A stretch of DNA of 64,000 bases from an uncultured Marivita sp. (GTDB taxonomy: Bacteria; Pseudomonadota; Alphaproteobacteria; Rhodobacterales; Rhodobacteraceae). A program made the position numbers and the translations under genes. This document shows positions 55,259-62,785 of the stretch, piece after piece. The stretch lies in assembly GCF_947488135.1 (NCBI RefSeq), contig NZ_CANKYW010000003.1, positions 186,001 through 250,000 of the forward strand. The letters run 5' to 3'. Position 1 is the stretch's first letter. Each line of letters begins with the position of its first letter. The notes beneath the pieces are model-generated. The model made no database searches and was not told the DNA's origin. It was given only the letters and a program-made list of their open reading frames with translations.

Positions 55259-55497
55259 GTGAGCGCGCGGAGAGTTGCCGAGTGGCGTGGGGTCAAGCGT
55301 CGTCCGCTTGCGGTCTTTTCGGTTGTCCCGCACGGTGTATTCGAAGACGCAATCAGGCAGAGCCTTTGCTTACGAGGAGTGTCGACCTCTTGCGCGCCCA
55401 ACCCTTCGACAAGCAACTGCTTAGCCGGACGAACCAATTTGCTGTGTCATAGCAATAGTTTCCGGATGAAAAAAGCTATTCAAAGACACCGTAAATT

Positions 55498-56226
55498 TCA
55501 GATCAACGGGCGTTTGACGATTTCAACGCCGACCGAATGTGCGGCTTCGGCAAGCTTGTCCGGGCGGTGGACGGTAAGGGTGTCATCGGCCCAAGTGGCG
55601 ATGCCCTGCTCGCGCAGTTTCGCAAGCGTTTTGTTCGTATGTACCAAGGACAATCCCATTGCGTCCGCGATGTCCTGCTGCCGATAGGGAAGTGGGACCT
55701 GGTCGTTTTCGTTCAATCCCAGAGCCGTCAATCGGCGGAAAAACCGGTTCAGCACCCAAGCGATTTTCGCGAGCCCGTCCATCTGCCCAACGGCCGTCAG
55801 CATCTCGCCGAGAACCATCTCTTCTGTTGCGGCAACATGAGTCAGATCGAAGGCGCGTCTGGGCTGATTGCGGAACAATTCCCAGAATTCGGACCGGTTG
55901 AAGACACACATCGTCATGCGGGTCGTTGCTTCGACAGAGTGCTGCATTTCGCCCATGATGCCGCTCTGCAACCCGACAAAATCGCCCGGCAAAATGAACC
56001 CGACAACCTGTCTGCGACCGTCCTCCAACGTCTTGTACCGCAGACCCATGCCTTCGAGGGCAGTGTATAGCTGCGACGAGGATGCGCCTTCCGCCAGTAG
56101 TTCTGTGCCGGGCTGGGCTACGAACTCCCCGGTTTTGAACCTGGTCATAAAGTTCGCCTCGTCCTGCGACATGTCGTCGAAAAGATCGAGCTGGCGGAGC
56201 GGGCAGTTTTCGCAATTCGTTGTCAT
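55498..56226 (-). CDS. Crp/Fnr-family transcription regulator
   Basis: The 242-residue protein starts TTNCENCPLRQLDLF, has a beta-roll sensor (FVAQPGTELLAEG to GFILPGDFVGLQSG), and a C-terminal HTH with RQQDIADAMGLSLVHTNKTLAKLREQG. Only two N-terminal cysteines and one later one (MTMCVF) are present, so the FNR [4Fe-4S] set is incomplete. The HTH lacks the E..SR FNR signature, pointing to another DNA site. It has its own promoter region; no EcfG motif is visible. Confidence 0.85.
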   Translation of the reverse strand: MTTNCENCPLRQLDLFDDMSQDEANFMTRFKTGEFVAQPGTELLAEGASSSQLYTALEGMGLRYKTLEDGRRQVVGFILPGDFVGLQSGIMGEMQHSVEATTRMTMCVFNRSEFWELFRNQPRRAFDLTHVAATEEMVLGEMLTAVGQMDGLAKIAWVLNRFFRRLTALGLNENDQVPLPYRQQDIADAMGLSLVHTNKTLAKLREQGIATWADDTLTVHRPDKLAEAAHSVGVEIVKRPLI

Positions 56227-56306
56227 GATGCCTTGCTATGTCACAGTTTAATGAGAAGCGGTGCGATTGATGTCATAAACGGACAAACTCCAAAGGATTC
56301 TGACGT

Positions 56307-56675
56307 ATGACCGAGGTGCTTTCAGCAACTCCAAAAACACTCATTGTATCCGACAACGTCGTCGAAGCCGAGGATTTGACCGAAATGCTTGCCGAGTGCG
56401 GTCTTGGGCCGATTGCGCATGCGCGCGATGTTCGGGGCGCGCGGGACCTGTTTGCTTCGACGAACGGATCATTGGAATTGATGATTTTCGGATTGTCGCT
56501 TCACAAGCCGGACGCCAAAGGGTTTCTTGAAACCGTGGCATCCGAGCGAAAGCCGCTAGTGGTGATCGACGGCCAGAAGGATGCGGCCGAATTGAACGGG
56601 GCGGGCATTCTGCTCCGCCCCTTTTCGACCAATGATGTGATGGCCGCACTAAAGCATGTCGGGCTAAGCGATTAA
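56307..56675 (+). CDS. Pseudo-receiver protein without phosphoacceptor Asp
   Basis: This 122-residue protein aligns with a CheY-like receiver: strand TLIVSDNVVEAEDL, strand LELMIFGLSLHKPDAKGFLETV, and RPFSTNDVMAAL near the end. Where the phosphorylated Asp belongs (LLDL), it reads MIFG, so the site is lost, and only one acidic residue remains after the first strand. The end helix keeps the proline of the KPF motif but K is R. It lies near phyR and may act as a phosphate-independent partner in the stress pathway. Confidence 0.72.
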   Translation: MTEVLSATPKTLIVSDNVVEAEDLTEMLAECGLGPIAHARDVRGARDLFASTNGSLELMIFGLSLHKPDAKGFLETVASERKPLVVIDGQKDAAELNGAGILLRPFSTNDVMAALKHVGLSD

Positions 56676-56962
56676 GCACGCTTATTCAGCGCCATTCCGA
56701 TGAGAACGCCGACACCGATGGCGCCAAGCACGGCCAGTGTCGGATTTCGGCGGACCGCACCATCGAATTCGCTTTGGAAAGTATGCGCCGCATCGGCTGT
56801 CGTATCAGCGACGTGGGTTGCCGTTTCCTTCACCGATTGCGCGACGGTATCGACGCTTTCCTGAGTTGCCGAAACGACATCCTGTAAGCGATCTTTGCTC
56901 TTTGTTTTGGTGCTGGGTTTGTCGGTCTGTGCGGTTGGGGCAGATGCGGTTGTTTGTGCCAT
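56672..56962 (-). CDS. DUF883-like membrane-anchored protein
   Basis: The 96-residue protein has a Thr/Lys-rich start, a helix (RLQDVVSATQESVDTVAQSVKET), and a C-terminal anchor RRNPTLAVLGAIGVGVLIGMALNKR, the pattern of ElaB/YqjD (DUF883) ribosome-associated membrane proteins. AAAGGAGA precedes the ATG, and a perfect EcfG-type promoter is at 56990. Confidence 0.78.
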   Translation of the reverse strand: MAQTTASAPTAQTDKPSTKTKSKDRLQDVVSATQESVDTVAQSVKETATHVADTTADAAHTFQSEFDGAVRRNPTLAVLGAIGVGVLIGMALNKRA

Positions 56963-56989
56963 GATACTGTCTCCTTTTTCTGGACGCCC

Positions 56990-57014
56990 AACGCGCCGTG
57001 ACAGCCAAAGTTCC
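56990..57014 (-). promoter_or_regulatory. EcfG-type promoter for the DUF883-like gene
   Basis: Minus strand GGAAC (57014-57010), 16 bp, CGTT (56993-56990), exact consensus, 28 bp before the ATG at 56962. Its -35 is directly adjacent to the -35 of the plus-strand promoter at 57017. Confidence 0.82.
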
Positions 57015-57016
57015 TC

Positions 57017-57042
57017 GGAACTCTTTGGATGCGCGGCGGGTT
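57017..57042 (+). promoter_or_regulatory. EcfG-type promoter for the DUF1328 gene
   Basis: GGAAC (57017-57021), 17 bp, GGTT (57039-57042). The first base of the -10 differs from CGTT. 37 bp before the DUF1328 ATG. Confidence 0.65.
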
Positions 57043-57078
57043 TACCGCTCAGTTGATAATGAAAGGAAGGACGGACTC

Positions 57079-57240
57079 ATGTTATACTGGGCGGCAATCT
57101 TCTTAGTCATTGCTCTCATCGCAGCCTTGTTTGGCTTTGGCGGCATCGCATCGGCATCGGCGGGGATCGCACAGATCCTGTTCTTTGTATTCCTGGTGCT
57201 CTTCGTCGTCACCCTGATCGTCAGAGCGGTCAGATCGTAA
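57079..57240 (+). CDS. DUF1328 small membrane protein
   Basis: This 53-residue protein is almost entirely two helices: [20 protein letters not shown] and [19 protein letters not shown]. It is the UPF0391/DUF1328 family, often induced by stress. GAAAGGAAGGACGG precedes the ATG. An intrinsic terminator follows at 57245. Confidence 0.9.
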   Translation: MLYWAAIFLVIALIAALFGFGGIASASAGIAQILFFVFLVLFVVTLIVRAVRS

Positions 57241-57244
57241 AACG

Positions 57245-57276
57245 AAAAAAACCGGAGCAAAATGCTCCGGTTTTTT
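57245..57276. terminator. Bidirectional intrinsic terminator
   Basis: An A-run, CCGGAGCA, a 3-base loop, TGCTCCGG and six Ts form a strong hairpin. It lies between the convergent DUF1328 and phyR genes and serves both strands. Confidence 0.92.
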
Positions 57277-57296
57277 CTTGTGTGTTTCCTGAAAAT

Positions 57297-58106
57297 CTAC
57301 GCCTTGAGCGTTTCCGTGGAGGAAAAGAACATCGCTTGGCTGACAGCCGACCGAACTTGCTCTTCGGTATAGGGTTTCGAGATCAGGAACGCCGGCTCCG
57401 GGCCTTCGCCGGTCAGCAAACGTTCAGGGAAGGCGGTGATAAAGATCACCGGAATTTCCGGATCGTCTTCGACAATCTTGTTCACAGCGTCGATGCCACT
57501 TGATCCGTCGGCCAGTTGGATGTCCGACATGATGAGATGCGGTTTCTCGGTCTTGTAAAGATTGACGGCTGCGTCGGCGGTGCGTGCAATGCCAGTCACC
57601 GCGTGACCCATATCGGCGACGATCGCTTCGAGGTCCATCGCGATGATTGCTTCGTCTTCGATGATCATCACGCGACCGGCCAAGGATTTCGCCATTTCTG
57701 TATAGGCAATATCGACAAGGTTTTCCGCCTCCGTCGGGCTCACGTCCAGAACGGTCGCCACATCTTCGAAGGAAAGCTCCTCGATCGTGTGCAGCAGAAG
57801 GGCCTCACGGGTGCCGGATGTTAGTCGCGACAAATGCTCTTGTGCTTTCGCGGCGGGGCCGGTTTCGGATTCGGTGAGGGTTGCACCCGACGTGGACCAG
57901 ATAGAATGGAACACCTTGAACAGCGCCACCTTGTTGGACGCCTCATGATCGAAGATGGAGGTGTCGCTCAGGATCGCTTCCAAGGCGGCAACCGCGTATT
58001 TGTCACCTTCGACCTGTGATCCGGTAAGCGCGCGAGCGTATCGACGCAGGAATGGGAGGTTGGCCCCGATTTTCGAGGTCAGGTCCTGGGGTTGGTCGGT
58101 CGACAT
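57297..58106 (-). CDS. phyR: PhyR, general-stress anti-anti-sigma response regulator
   Basis: The 269-residue protein has an N-terminal sigma-like domain (sigma2-like about 10-60, sigma4-like about 95-140 with LHTIEELSFEDVATVLDVSPTEAENLV) and a C-terminal receiver with acidic residues in IIEDEAIIAMD and phosphoacceptor D195 in LIMSDIQLADG. When phosphorylated the sigma-like part binds NepR and frees EcfG. It is divergent from nepR-ecfG and has its own EcfG-type promoter, giving positive feedback. No PhyK kinase gene is in the window. Confidence 0.96.
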   Translation of the reverse strand: MSTDQPQDLTSKIGANLPFLRRYARALTGSQVEGDKYAVAALEAILSDTSIFDHEASNKVALFKVFHSIWSTSGATLTESETGPAAKAQEHLSRLTSGTREALLLHTIEELSFEDVATVLDVSPTEAENLVDIAYTEMAKSLAGRVMIIEDEAIIAMDLEAIVADMGHAVTGIARTADAAVNLYKTEKPHLIMSDIQLADGSSGIDAVNKIVEDDPEIPVIFITAFPERLLTGEGPEPAFLISKPYTEEQVRSAVSQAMFFSSTETLKA

Positions 58107-58139
58107 AGAGAAAAGCTCCCACTTTTTTTATCTGTTGCG

Positions 58140-58164
58140 GGAACCAAACGCATTAGGTTGCGTT
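58140..58164 (+). promoter_or_regulatory. EcfG-type promoter for nepR-ecfG
   Basis: GGAAC (58140-58144), 16 bp, CGTT (58161-58164), exact consensus, 51 bp before the nepR ATG. It overlaps the opposite-strand phyR promoter almost completely, with the two elements interleaved. Confidence 0.85.
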
Positions 58165-58171
58165 AGGTTCC
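58147..58171 (-). promoter_or_regulatory. EcfG-type promoter for phyR
   Basis: Minus strand GGAAC (58171-58167), 16 bp, CGTT (58150-58147), exact consensus, 41 bp before the phyR ATG. Shares 18 bp with the nepR-ecfG promoter on the other strand. Confidence 0.85.
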
Positions 58172-58214
58172 AGCCAACGCGCGACTAAATCTGAAAAAAC
58201 ATCTGAAGGGCTAC

Positions 58215-58376
58215 ATGAAACAGGATCGGAAAATATCAAGCCTTGAGCAGGAGATCGAGGCGAACCTCAAGCGTGTCTACGAAGACGTCGCAAAGCAGGA
58301 TGTCCCTGATCGCTTTACGGAACTTCTGAACAAACTCCGCGAGGCCGACAAGTCGTCTGCGGGGCAACCCAAATGA
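58215..58376 (+). CDS. nepR: NepR anti-sigma factor
   Basis: This 53-residue gene reads SSLEQEIEANLKRVYEDVAKQD, then VPDRFTELLNKLREAD, the conserved NepR core of two helices that wraps around EcfG or the PhyR sigma-like domain. GAAGGG precedes the ATG. Its stop overlaps the ecfG ATG (ATGA). Position between phyR and ecfG is the standard one. Confidence 0.93.
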   Translation: MKQDRKISSLEQEIEANLKRVYEDVAKQDVPDRFTELLNKLREADKSSAGQPK

Positions 58377-58921
58377 AGGATCCCAAAGAAGAAATTGTCG
58401 AGCATCTGAGCGCGATGCGCGCATTCGCGATGAGCTTGACGCGGAATTCCGCACTTGCCGATGACATGGTGCAGGACGCGCTGGTCAAGGCTTGGACGAA
58501 AATTGACTCCTACAAACCCGGTACGAACATGCGTGCCTGGCTCTTCACGATCCTGCGGAACACGTACTACTCGCACCACCGCAAAGCCCGACGCGAAGTG
58601 GCCGACGTGGATGGCGAAATGGCGGCATCGATGGCCCAGAAGCCTGATCATGACGGGCGTCTTCAGATGCGGGATTTCAACCGCGCGTTCGATCAGTTGA
58701 ACGACGAACAGCGGGAAGCTTTGGTGCTTGTTGGTGCGGGCGGCTTTTCCTACGAAGAAGCGGCAGAAACCTGCGGCGTTGCCGTCGGCACGATCAAAAG
58801 CCGGGTCAACCGCGCACGCAAACAACTGGTCGAGATCCTGAAAATGAGCGATGATGAGGTGATGGAGGCGACCGATATCGTCACCACCGGCATCGTCTCG
58901 AACCAGAAAAACGTCGCTTGA
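58373..58921 (+). CDS. ecfG: EcfG general-stress sigma factor
   Basis: The 182-residue ECF sigma factor has region 2 (AFAMSLTRNSALADDMVQDALVKAWTKIDSYKP, AWLFTILRNTYYSHHRKARRE) that reads the -10, and region 4 (LNDEQREALVLVGAGGFSYEEAAETCGVAVGTIKSRVNRARKQLVE) that reads the GGAAC -35. It is freed from NepR by phospho-PhyR. Co-transcribed and translationally coupled with nepR. Ten matching promoters are visible in this window, eight of them for other genes. Confidence 0.96.
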   Translation: MKDPKEEIVEHLSAMRAFAMSLTRNSALADDMVQDALVKAWTKIDSYKPGTNMRAWLFTILRNTYYSHHRKARREVADVDGEMAASMAQKPDHDGRLQMRDFNRAFDQLNDEQREALVLVGAGGFSYEEAAETCGVAVGTIKSRVNRARKQLVEILKMSDDEVMEATDIVTTGIVSNQKNVA

Positions 58922-58961
58922 GCCCAATGTTGATCCTGTGGACCTGCTGAAAGAGGAAGAC

Positions 58962-60473
58962 GTGTCCGATCCAGCAAGAGCGCCGTTGGCCGACGACGAG
59001 CCGGAGTTCGACGTTCTGATCACAGCAGAAGAAGCTTGGCCCGCCTTTGAGCGGGCCGTTTTTCGTGCGAAATCGCATGTCCACGGATCGTTTCGCGTGT
59101 TTGACCTGCGAACGAAGCTGCGAAGCCAAGAAGCGCAGACCGTCGGGGAGGATTGGTTTGATCTTCTGGCGCACGTCATCAAGCGTGGGGTGCGTGTGAC
59201 GCTGATCGTCAGCGATTTCGATCCAATCATGGCGACGCCGCTCCATGAGTTGACATGGCAGACCGTCCGGCAAGCGACGGCTTTGACCGAGGTGGCCGAT
59301 GCGGCGCCGGGGCAGGTGACGATCAAGGCCGGGTTGCATCCCGCCCGTGCCGGTGCCTTGCCGTGGGGGCTTTTGTTGCCTGCGGTCATCAAGCGGAAAT
59401 GGGATCAAGTCGCCGGCTTGTCGAAGGATCGATTGAAGCGGCAGGCGGTGTTGCTCAATCGCAAGGCCATGCCAGAACTGCGCACCGTCTCCCATCACCA
59501 GAAGCTTGCCGTGATAGACGACGACACGCTGTTCATCGGCGGTCTTGATCTGAACGAACGCCGATTCGATACGCTGGATCACGACCGACCGGCACGCGAG
59601 ACATGGTCGGACGTGCACCTCTTGATGCGCAATGGGCCAGAAGTGGCGGAAGCGAAGGCCCATCTCGACAGTTTTCTCGAAGTCACGGCCGGGACGCGTG
59701 CAGCGCCACCGCTCAGCCACATTCGCCGCACGATGTCGGCGCCCCGGCGTATGCAGTTCCCATATCTTTCACCGCGCACCGTGGTGAATGAGATCGAGAC
59801 AGCGCATATCGACAGCTTTCAATCTGCCAAACATCTGATTCATATCGAAACCCAGTTCCTGCGTTCCAGCGTCATCGCCAACGCTTTGGCCGAGGCCGCC
59901 GTCAAGAATGCCGATCTCCGGCTGGTTGCGATCTTGCCTGCGCTGCCCGAGACGCTCGCGTTCTACGACGAAGACGGTCTCGACACCCGGTTCGGAATGG
60001 CGCTTCAGAAAGAGGCGGTCAGCACGGTTCAGAGCGCGTTCGGAGACCGGGCCACTATCGCGTCTCCGGTGCGGCCCGTCATGTCATCGCGCGAAAGCCG
60101 TGCGGTGCTGGCGGGTTCGCCTATGGTCTATGTGCACAACAAGGTTCTGGTCAAAGACGACAGTTACGCCCTCATCGGGTCGGCCAATCTCAACGGGCGG
60201 TCCATGCGGTGGGATACGGAGGCTGCGGTGTCGATCACCCAGCCGTCACAATTATCAAAGCTGCGCGACAGGCTTCTTTCGCATTGGTGGTTCGACGATC
60301 TTCCCGACGAAGCGCTTCGCCCAGAGACGCTGCAACAGTGGTGGGCCAGCGCAATCGCCAAAAACGGCGTTTGCCTGCCGGAAAACCGAACTGGATTCCT
60401 CGTGCCCTATGACCCGGACAACCATGTCGAACTGGCGCGAACCTTGCCTGGGATCACGGAAAACATCGTGTGA
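58962..60473 (+). CDS. Phospholipase D-family protein
   Basis: The 503-residue soluble protein has two HKD motifs: HHQKLAVIDD (H179-K181) and VHNKVLVKDD (H392-K394), with GGLDL and GSANLNGRS after them. It may hydrolyse or transfer phosphatidyl groups, as cardiolipin synthases do, though it lacks the N-terminal helices of those. The start is GTG 58962, which has AGAGGA upstream; GTG 58938 has none. It follows ecfG by 40 bp and likely belongs to its transcript. Confidence 0.87.
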   Translation: MSDPARAPLADDEPEFDVLITAEEAWPAFERAVFRAKSHVHGSFRVFDLRTKLRSQEAQTVGEDWFDLLAHVIKRGVRVTLIVSDFDPIMATPLHELTWQTVRQATALTEVADAAPGQVTIKAGLHPARAGALPWGLLLPAVIKRKWDQVAGLSKDRLKRQAVLLNRKAMPELRTVSHHQKLAVIDDDTLFIGGLDLNERRFDTLDHDRPARETWSDVHLLMRNGPEVAEAKAHLDSFLEVTAGTRAAPPLSHIRRTMSAPRRMQFPYLSPRTVVNEIETAHIDSFQSAKHLIHIETQFLRSSVIANALAEAAVKNADLRLVAILPALPETLAFYDEDGLDTRFGMALQKEAVSTVQSAFGDRATIASPVRPVMSSRESRAVLAGSPMVYVHNKVLVKDDSYALIGSANLNGRSMRWDTEAAVSITQPSQLSKLRDRLLSHWWFDDLPDEALRPETLQQWWASAIAKNGVCLPENRTGFLVPYDPDNHVELARTLPGITENIV

Positions 60474-60474
60474 C

Positions 60475-60500
60475 GGAACTTGACAGGGGAATGATCGGTT
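60475..60500 (+). promoter_or_regulatory. EcfG-type promoter for the YihY/BrkB gene
   Basis: GGAAC (60475-60479), 17 bp, GGTT (60497-60500), 31 bp before the ATG. The -10 differs at its first base. The same variant occurs at 57017. Confidence 0.65.
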
Positions 60501-60531
60501 CTTCTTGTGATCAACAAGGAGTAACTTGCTT

Positions 60532-61500
60532 ATGAGCCGCGGACGCACCGCCTATCGCCCCACAGAAATTCCCTGGAAGGGCATTTTGGATGTTCTGGTC
60601 CGGATGTGGCACAAGCAAGCCGAATTGAACTTGGGGCTCATCGCAGCCGGGATCGCGTTTTACGGATTGTTATCGCTGTTTCCCGGCATCACCGCCGCGG
60701 TCGCCTTCGCCGGGGCGTTCCTGCAACCGGGCATGTTGATCGAAAACAGCTCCGAGATCACGGCGATGCTTCCCGAAGCAGCGGAAGATATCGTTATGGG
60801 GCAGTTGCAAGACGTCGCGAATGCAGACAGCTCCACCCTCAGCTTTGCAGCGCTTTTCAGCTTGGGCATCGCGCTGTATTCCGCCTCAAAAGCGGTCGCG
60901 AATTTTATCGCGGGTCTGAATTTCATTTATGAAGAAAAAGAGAAGCGGAACTTCTTTTTCCTAAAAGCCTTGACCGTTTTTTTGACGATCATCCTCATTT
61001 TCGGCCTTCTGGTTGCAATCATCGCAGTCGCGGCCATCCCCGTCGTTGCCTCGATCTTCGGCGATTATGGCAGGATCGATGACCTCGTCATGTTCCTGCG
61101 GTGGCCCTTCCTGTTCCTGATGGGCGCATTCGGCATCGCCATCCTCTACCGCTTTGGTCCCAGCCGACGGTCGGCGAGATGGCGGTGGCTCACTCCCGGG
61201 GCCTTCATCGCCTGCGCGCTCTGGGTCGCGGGCAGTTACGGCTTCAGCCTCTACGTGCAGTCTTTCGGGTCGTATAACGAAACCTTCGGCGCGCTGGGTG
61301 GGGTGATTATTCTTCTGACCTGGCTCTGGCTGTCCGCCTTCATCGTGCTTCTCGGAGCGCTGCTCGACGCGGAACTCGAAGCCCAGACCAAACGCGACAG
61401 CACCATTGGTGAAGACCGCCCGATGGGCGAACGCGGTGCGGTCAAGGCGGACACTCTTGGTGCCGCGCGGGGCGACGAAATGACGGAACCCCTAAGCTGA
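60532..61500 (+). CDS. YihY/BrkB-family membrane protein
   Basis: The 322-residue protein has six helices. The first reads LGLIAAGIAFYGLLSLFPGITAAVAFAGAF; GALGGVIILLTWLWLSAFIVLLGALLDAELE at the end is the family signature. Function is unsettled; older labels include ribonuclease BN and virulence factor BrkB, both doubtful. The C-terminal 35 residues are charged. Preceded by an EcfG-type promoter. Confidence 0.9.
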   Translation: MSRGRTAYRPTEIPWKGILDVLVRMWHKQAELNLGLIAAGIAFYGLLSLFPGITAAVAFAGAFLQPGMLIENSSEITAMLPEAAEDIVMGQLQDVANADSSTLSFAALFSLGIALYSASKAVANFIAGLNFIYEEKEKRNFFFLKALTVFLTIILIFGLLVAIIAVAAIPVVASIFGDYGRIDDLVMFLRWPFLFLMGAFGIAILYRFGPSRRSARWRWLTPGAFIACALWVAGSYGFSLYVQSFGSYNETFGALGGVIILLTWLWLSAFIVLLGALLDAELEAQTKRDSTIGEDRPMGERGAVKADTLGAARGDEMTEPLS

Positions 61501-61509
61501 TCGGACGTT
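61485..61509 (+). promoter_or_regulatory. EcfG-type promoter inside the end of the BrkB gene
   Basis: GGAAC (61485-61489), 16 bp, CGTT (61506-61509), exact consensus. The -35 overlaps the last codons of the YihY gene, and the -10 is 28 bp before the Pmp3-type ATG. It can drive the four-gene run 61538-62725. Confidence 0.8.
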
Positions 61510-61537
61510 GACCCTCCAGAAACGATTGGAGGGGTCA

Positions 61538-61696
61538 ATGGACCTTCTACGCATCATCGCAGCCGTCTTGCTTCCGCCTTTGGGGACCTTCCTCGAAGTT
61601 GGCCTGAGCAAGCATTTCTGGATCAACATCCTGCTTACCATTCTTGGTTATATCCCGGGGATCGTCCATGCCGTCTACATCATTGCCCGCCGCTGA
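61538..61696 (+). CDS. Pmp3/YqaE-type small membrane protein
   Basis: The 52-residue protein has two helices with the family core RIIAAVLLPPLGTFLEVGL and GYIPGIVHAVYIIAR. Pmp3 proteins are induced by salt, cold or membrane stress and may affect membrane potential. GGAGGGG precedes the ATG. It overlaps the next gene. Confidence 0.92.
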   Translation: MDLLRIIAAVLLPPLGTFLEVGLSKHFWINILLTILGYIPGIVHAVYIIARR

Positions 61697-62066
61697 CACG
61701 GCAAACCGCATGGCCCGCATCGAACGCGTTGCAGGTCTTCTGGACACCCGCTTTCGCTTGCCGGTCATCGGCGTCCGCGTGGGCTGGGACTCCATCATTG
61801 GTCTCATCCCCGGTCTCGGCGACGCGATTACAACCATTCCCGCAGGTTGGATGATCTGGAACGGCTATCAGATGGGGGCGCGCAAAAGCACTCTGGCACG
61901 CATGGGTCTGAATGCGGGGATCGATCTTGTCGTCGGCAGTATTCCCATCATTGGCGATATGCTCGACGTGGCCTTCAAATCGCACAAGAGAAACCTTGCG
62001 CTGCTGCAATCTGACATGCAGCGCAAAATCATCAACGCAAGCTCCCAGGAGGTGGCACATGGCTGA
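61668..62066 (+). CDS. DUF4112 membrane-associated protein
   Basis: The 132-residue protein reads ERVAGLLDTRFRLPVIGVRVGWDSIIGLIPGLGDAITTIPAGWMI, then GLNAGIDLVVGSIPIIGDMLDVAFKSHKRNLALL, the DUF4112 repeat. Function is unknown. ATG 61668 lies inside the preceding gene; ATG 61710 is an alternative with a shorter start. Second gene of the stress operon. Confidence 0.82.
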   Translation: MPSTSLPAADTANRMARIERVAGLLDTRFRLPVIGVRVGWDSIIGLIPGLGDAITTIPAGWMIWNGYQMGARKSTLARMGLNAGIDLVVGSIPIIGDMLDVAFKSHKRNLALLQSDMQRKIINASSQEVAHG

Positions 62067-62271
62067 ACGTCATAGATCGAAAGACGGTCGTAGCGAGACC
62101 AAGGAAATATTCGGAGACCAGGCCGACATTGATCAGCAGGGTCGCAGTGGTGGCCGTCTGTCCCGCACTGTCGGAACCAAGGACGAAATGAAGCGGGCAA
62201 CTGAGCGTCCGGCAGGCGCAACCCGCGTCACCAAAAGCCTTGAAGATGAGGAGGGCAACGATGACTCGTAA
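62059..62271 (+). CDS. Small hydrophilic protein, unknown
   Basis: The 70-residue protein is highly charged (RHRSKDGRSETKEIFGDQADIDQQ in pieces), with no hydrophobic segment and probably disordered. CAGGAGG precedes the ATG. It overlaps DUF4112 by 8 bp and the next gene by 11 bp, so it is likely real. Role not known. Confidence 0.62.
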   Translation: MAERHRSKDGRSETKEIFGDQADIDQQGRSGGRLSRTVGTKDEMKRATERPAGATRVTKSLEDEEGNDDS

Positions 62272-62725
62272 ATCCGGAGTGCCGCAGGACGCATGGGTTG
62301 TCATCGCCGACGGCGAAAAAGTGCTCTACCTCGTCAACAAGGGTGATGAGATGGATATGAACCTCGTCGTCCGTGACAAGGAAGAGCAGGACAATCCGCA
62401 AGCGCAGGATTGGGCCGCAAACCGTCCGGGCCGTTTCAACGACGGTCCATCGGTTCAACGTTCCGCCGTCGATGACACGGATTGGCACCAGCTTGAGAAG
62501 GAGCGGTTTGCCAAAGATGTGGCGGATCAATTGTATAAGGACGTGCACAAAGGTCGATTCAAGGACCTGATCATCATCGCCAGCCGACCAGCTCTCAGCG
62601 AGTTGCGGAAGGAAATGCATCCCGAAGTGGAAAAAACGCTCATCCTCGATGTCGCGAAAGTGCTGACGAACCATCCCATCGACGAGATTGAGGAGCTTTT
62701 GAGCCGAGAGATGGAAAACAGCTGA
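62261..62725 (+). CDS. Host-attachment-type protein (baeRF, eRF1-like)
   Basis: The 154-residue protein begins WVVIADGEKVLYLVNKG, and has FAKDVADQLYKDVHKGRFKDLIIIASRPALSELRKEMHPEVE near the end, the Host_attach/baeRF pattern. These are archaeo-eukaryotic release-factor-like domains in bacteria, proposed to act on stalled ribosomes. GAGGAGGG lies before ATG 62261. It is the fourth and last gene of the run after the 61485 promoter. Confidence 0.85.
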   Translation: MTRKSGVPQDAWVVIADGEKVLYLVNKGDEMDMNLVVRDKEEQDNPQAQDWAANRPGRFNDGPSVQRSAVDDTDWHQLEKERFAKDVADQLYKDVHKGRFKDLIIIASRPALSELRKEMHPEVEKTLILDVAKVLTNHPIDEIEELLSREMENS

Positions 62726-62733
62726 CCGGCGAT

Positions 62734-62758
62734 GGAACCTTCCATGGGTCTCCGGGTT
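62734..62758 (+). promoter_or_regulatory. EcfG-type promoter for 62786 and csbD
   Basis: GGAAC (62734-62738), 16 bp, GGTT (62755-62758), 27 bp before the ATG at 62786. The -10 first base is G rather than C. Confidence 0.65.
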
Positions 62759-62785
62759 AACCATCTGATAAAAGGAGATTTTGAC

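Noticed and set aside
55498-56226. Reading this Crp/Fnr gene as an oxygen-sensing FNR
   Set aside because: Only CENC at the N-terminus and one more cysteine are present; the fourth cysteine and the FNR recognition helix are missing.
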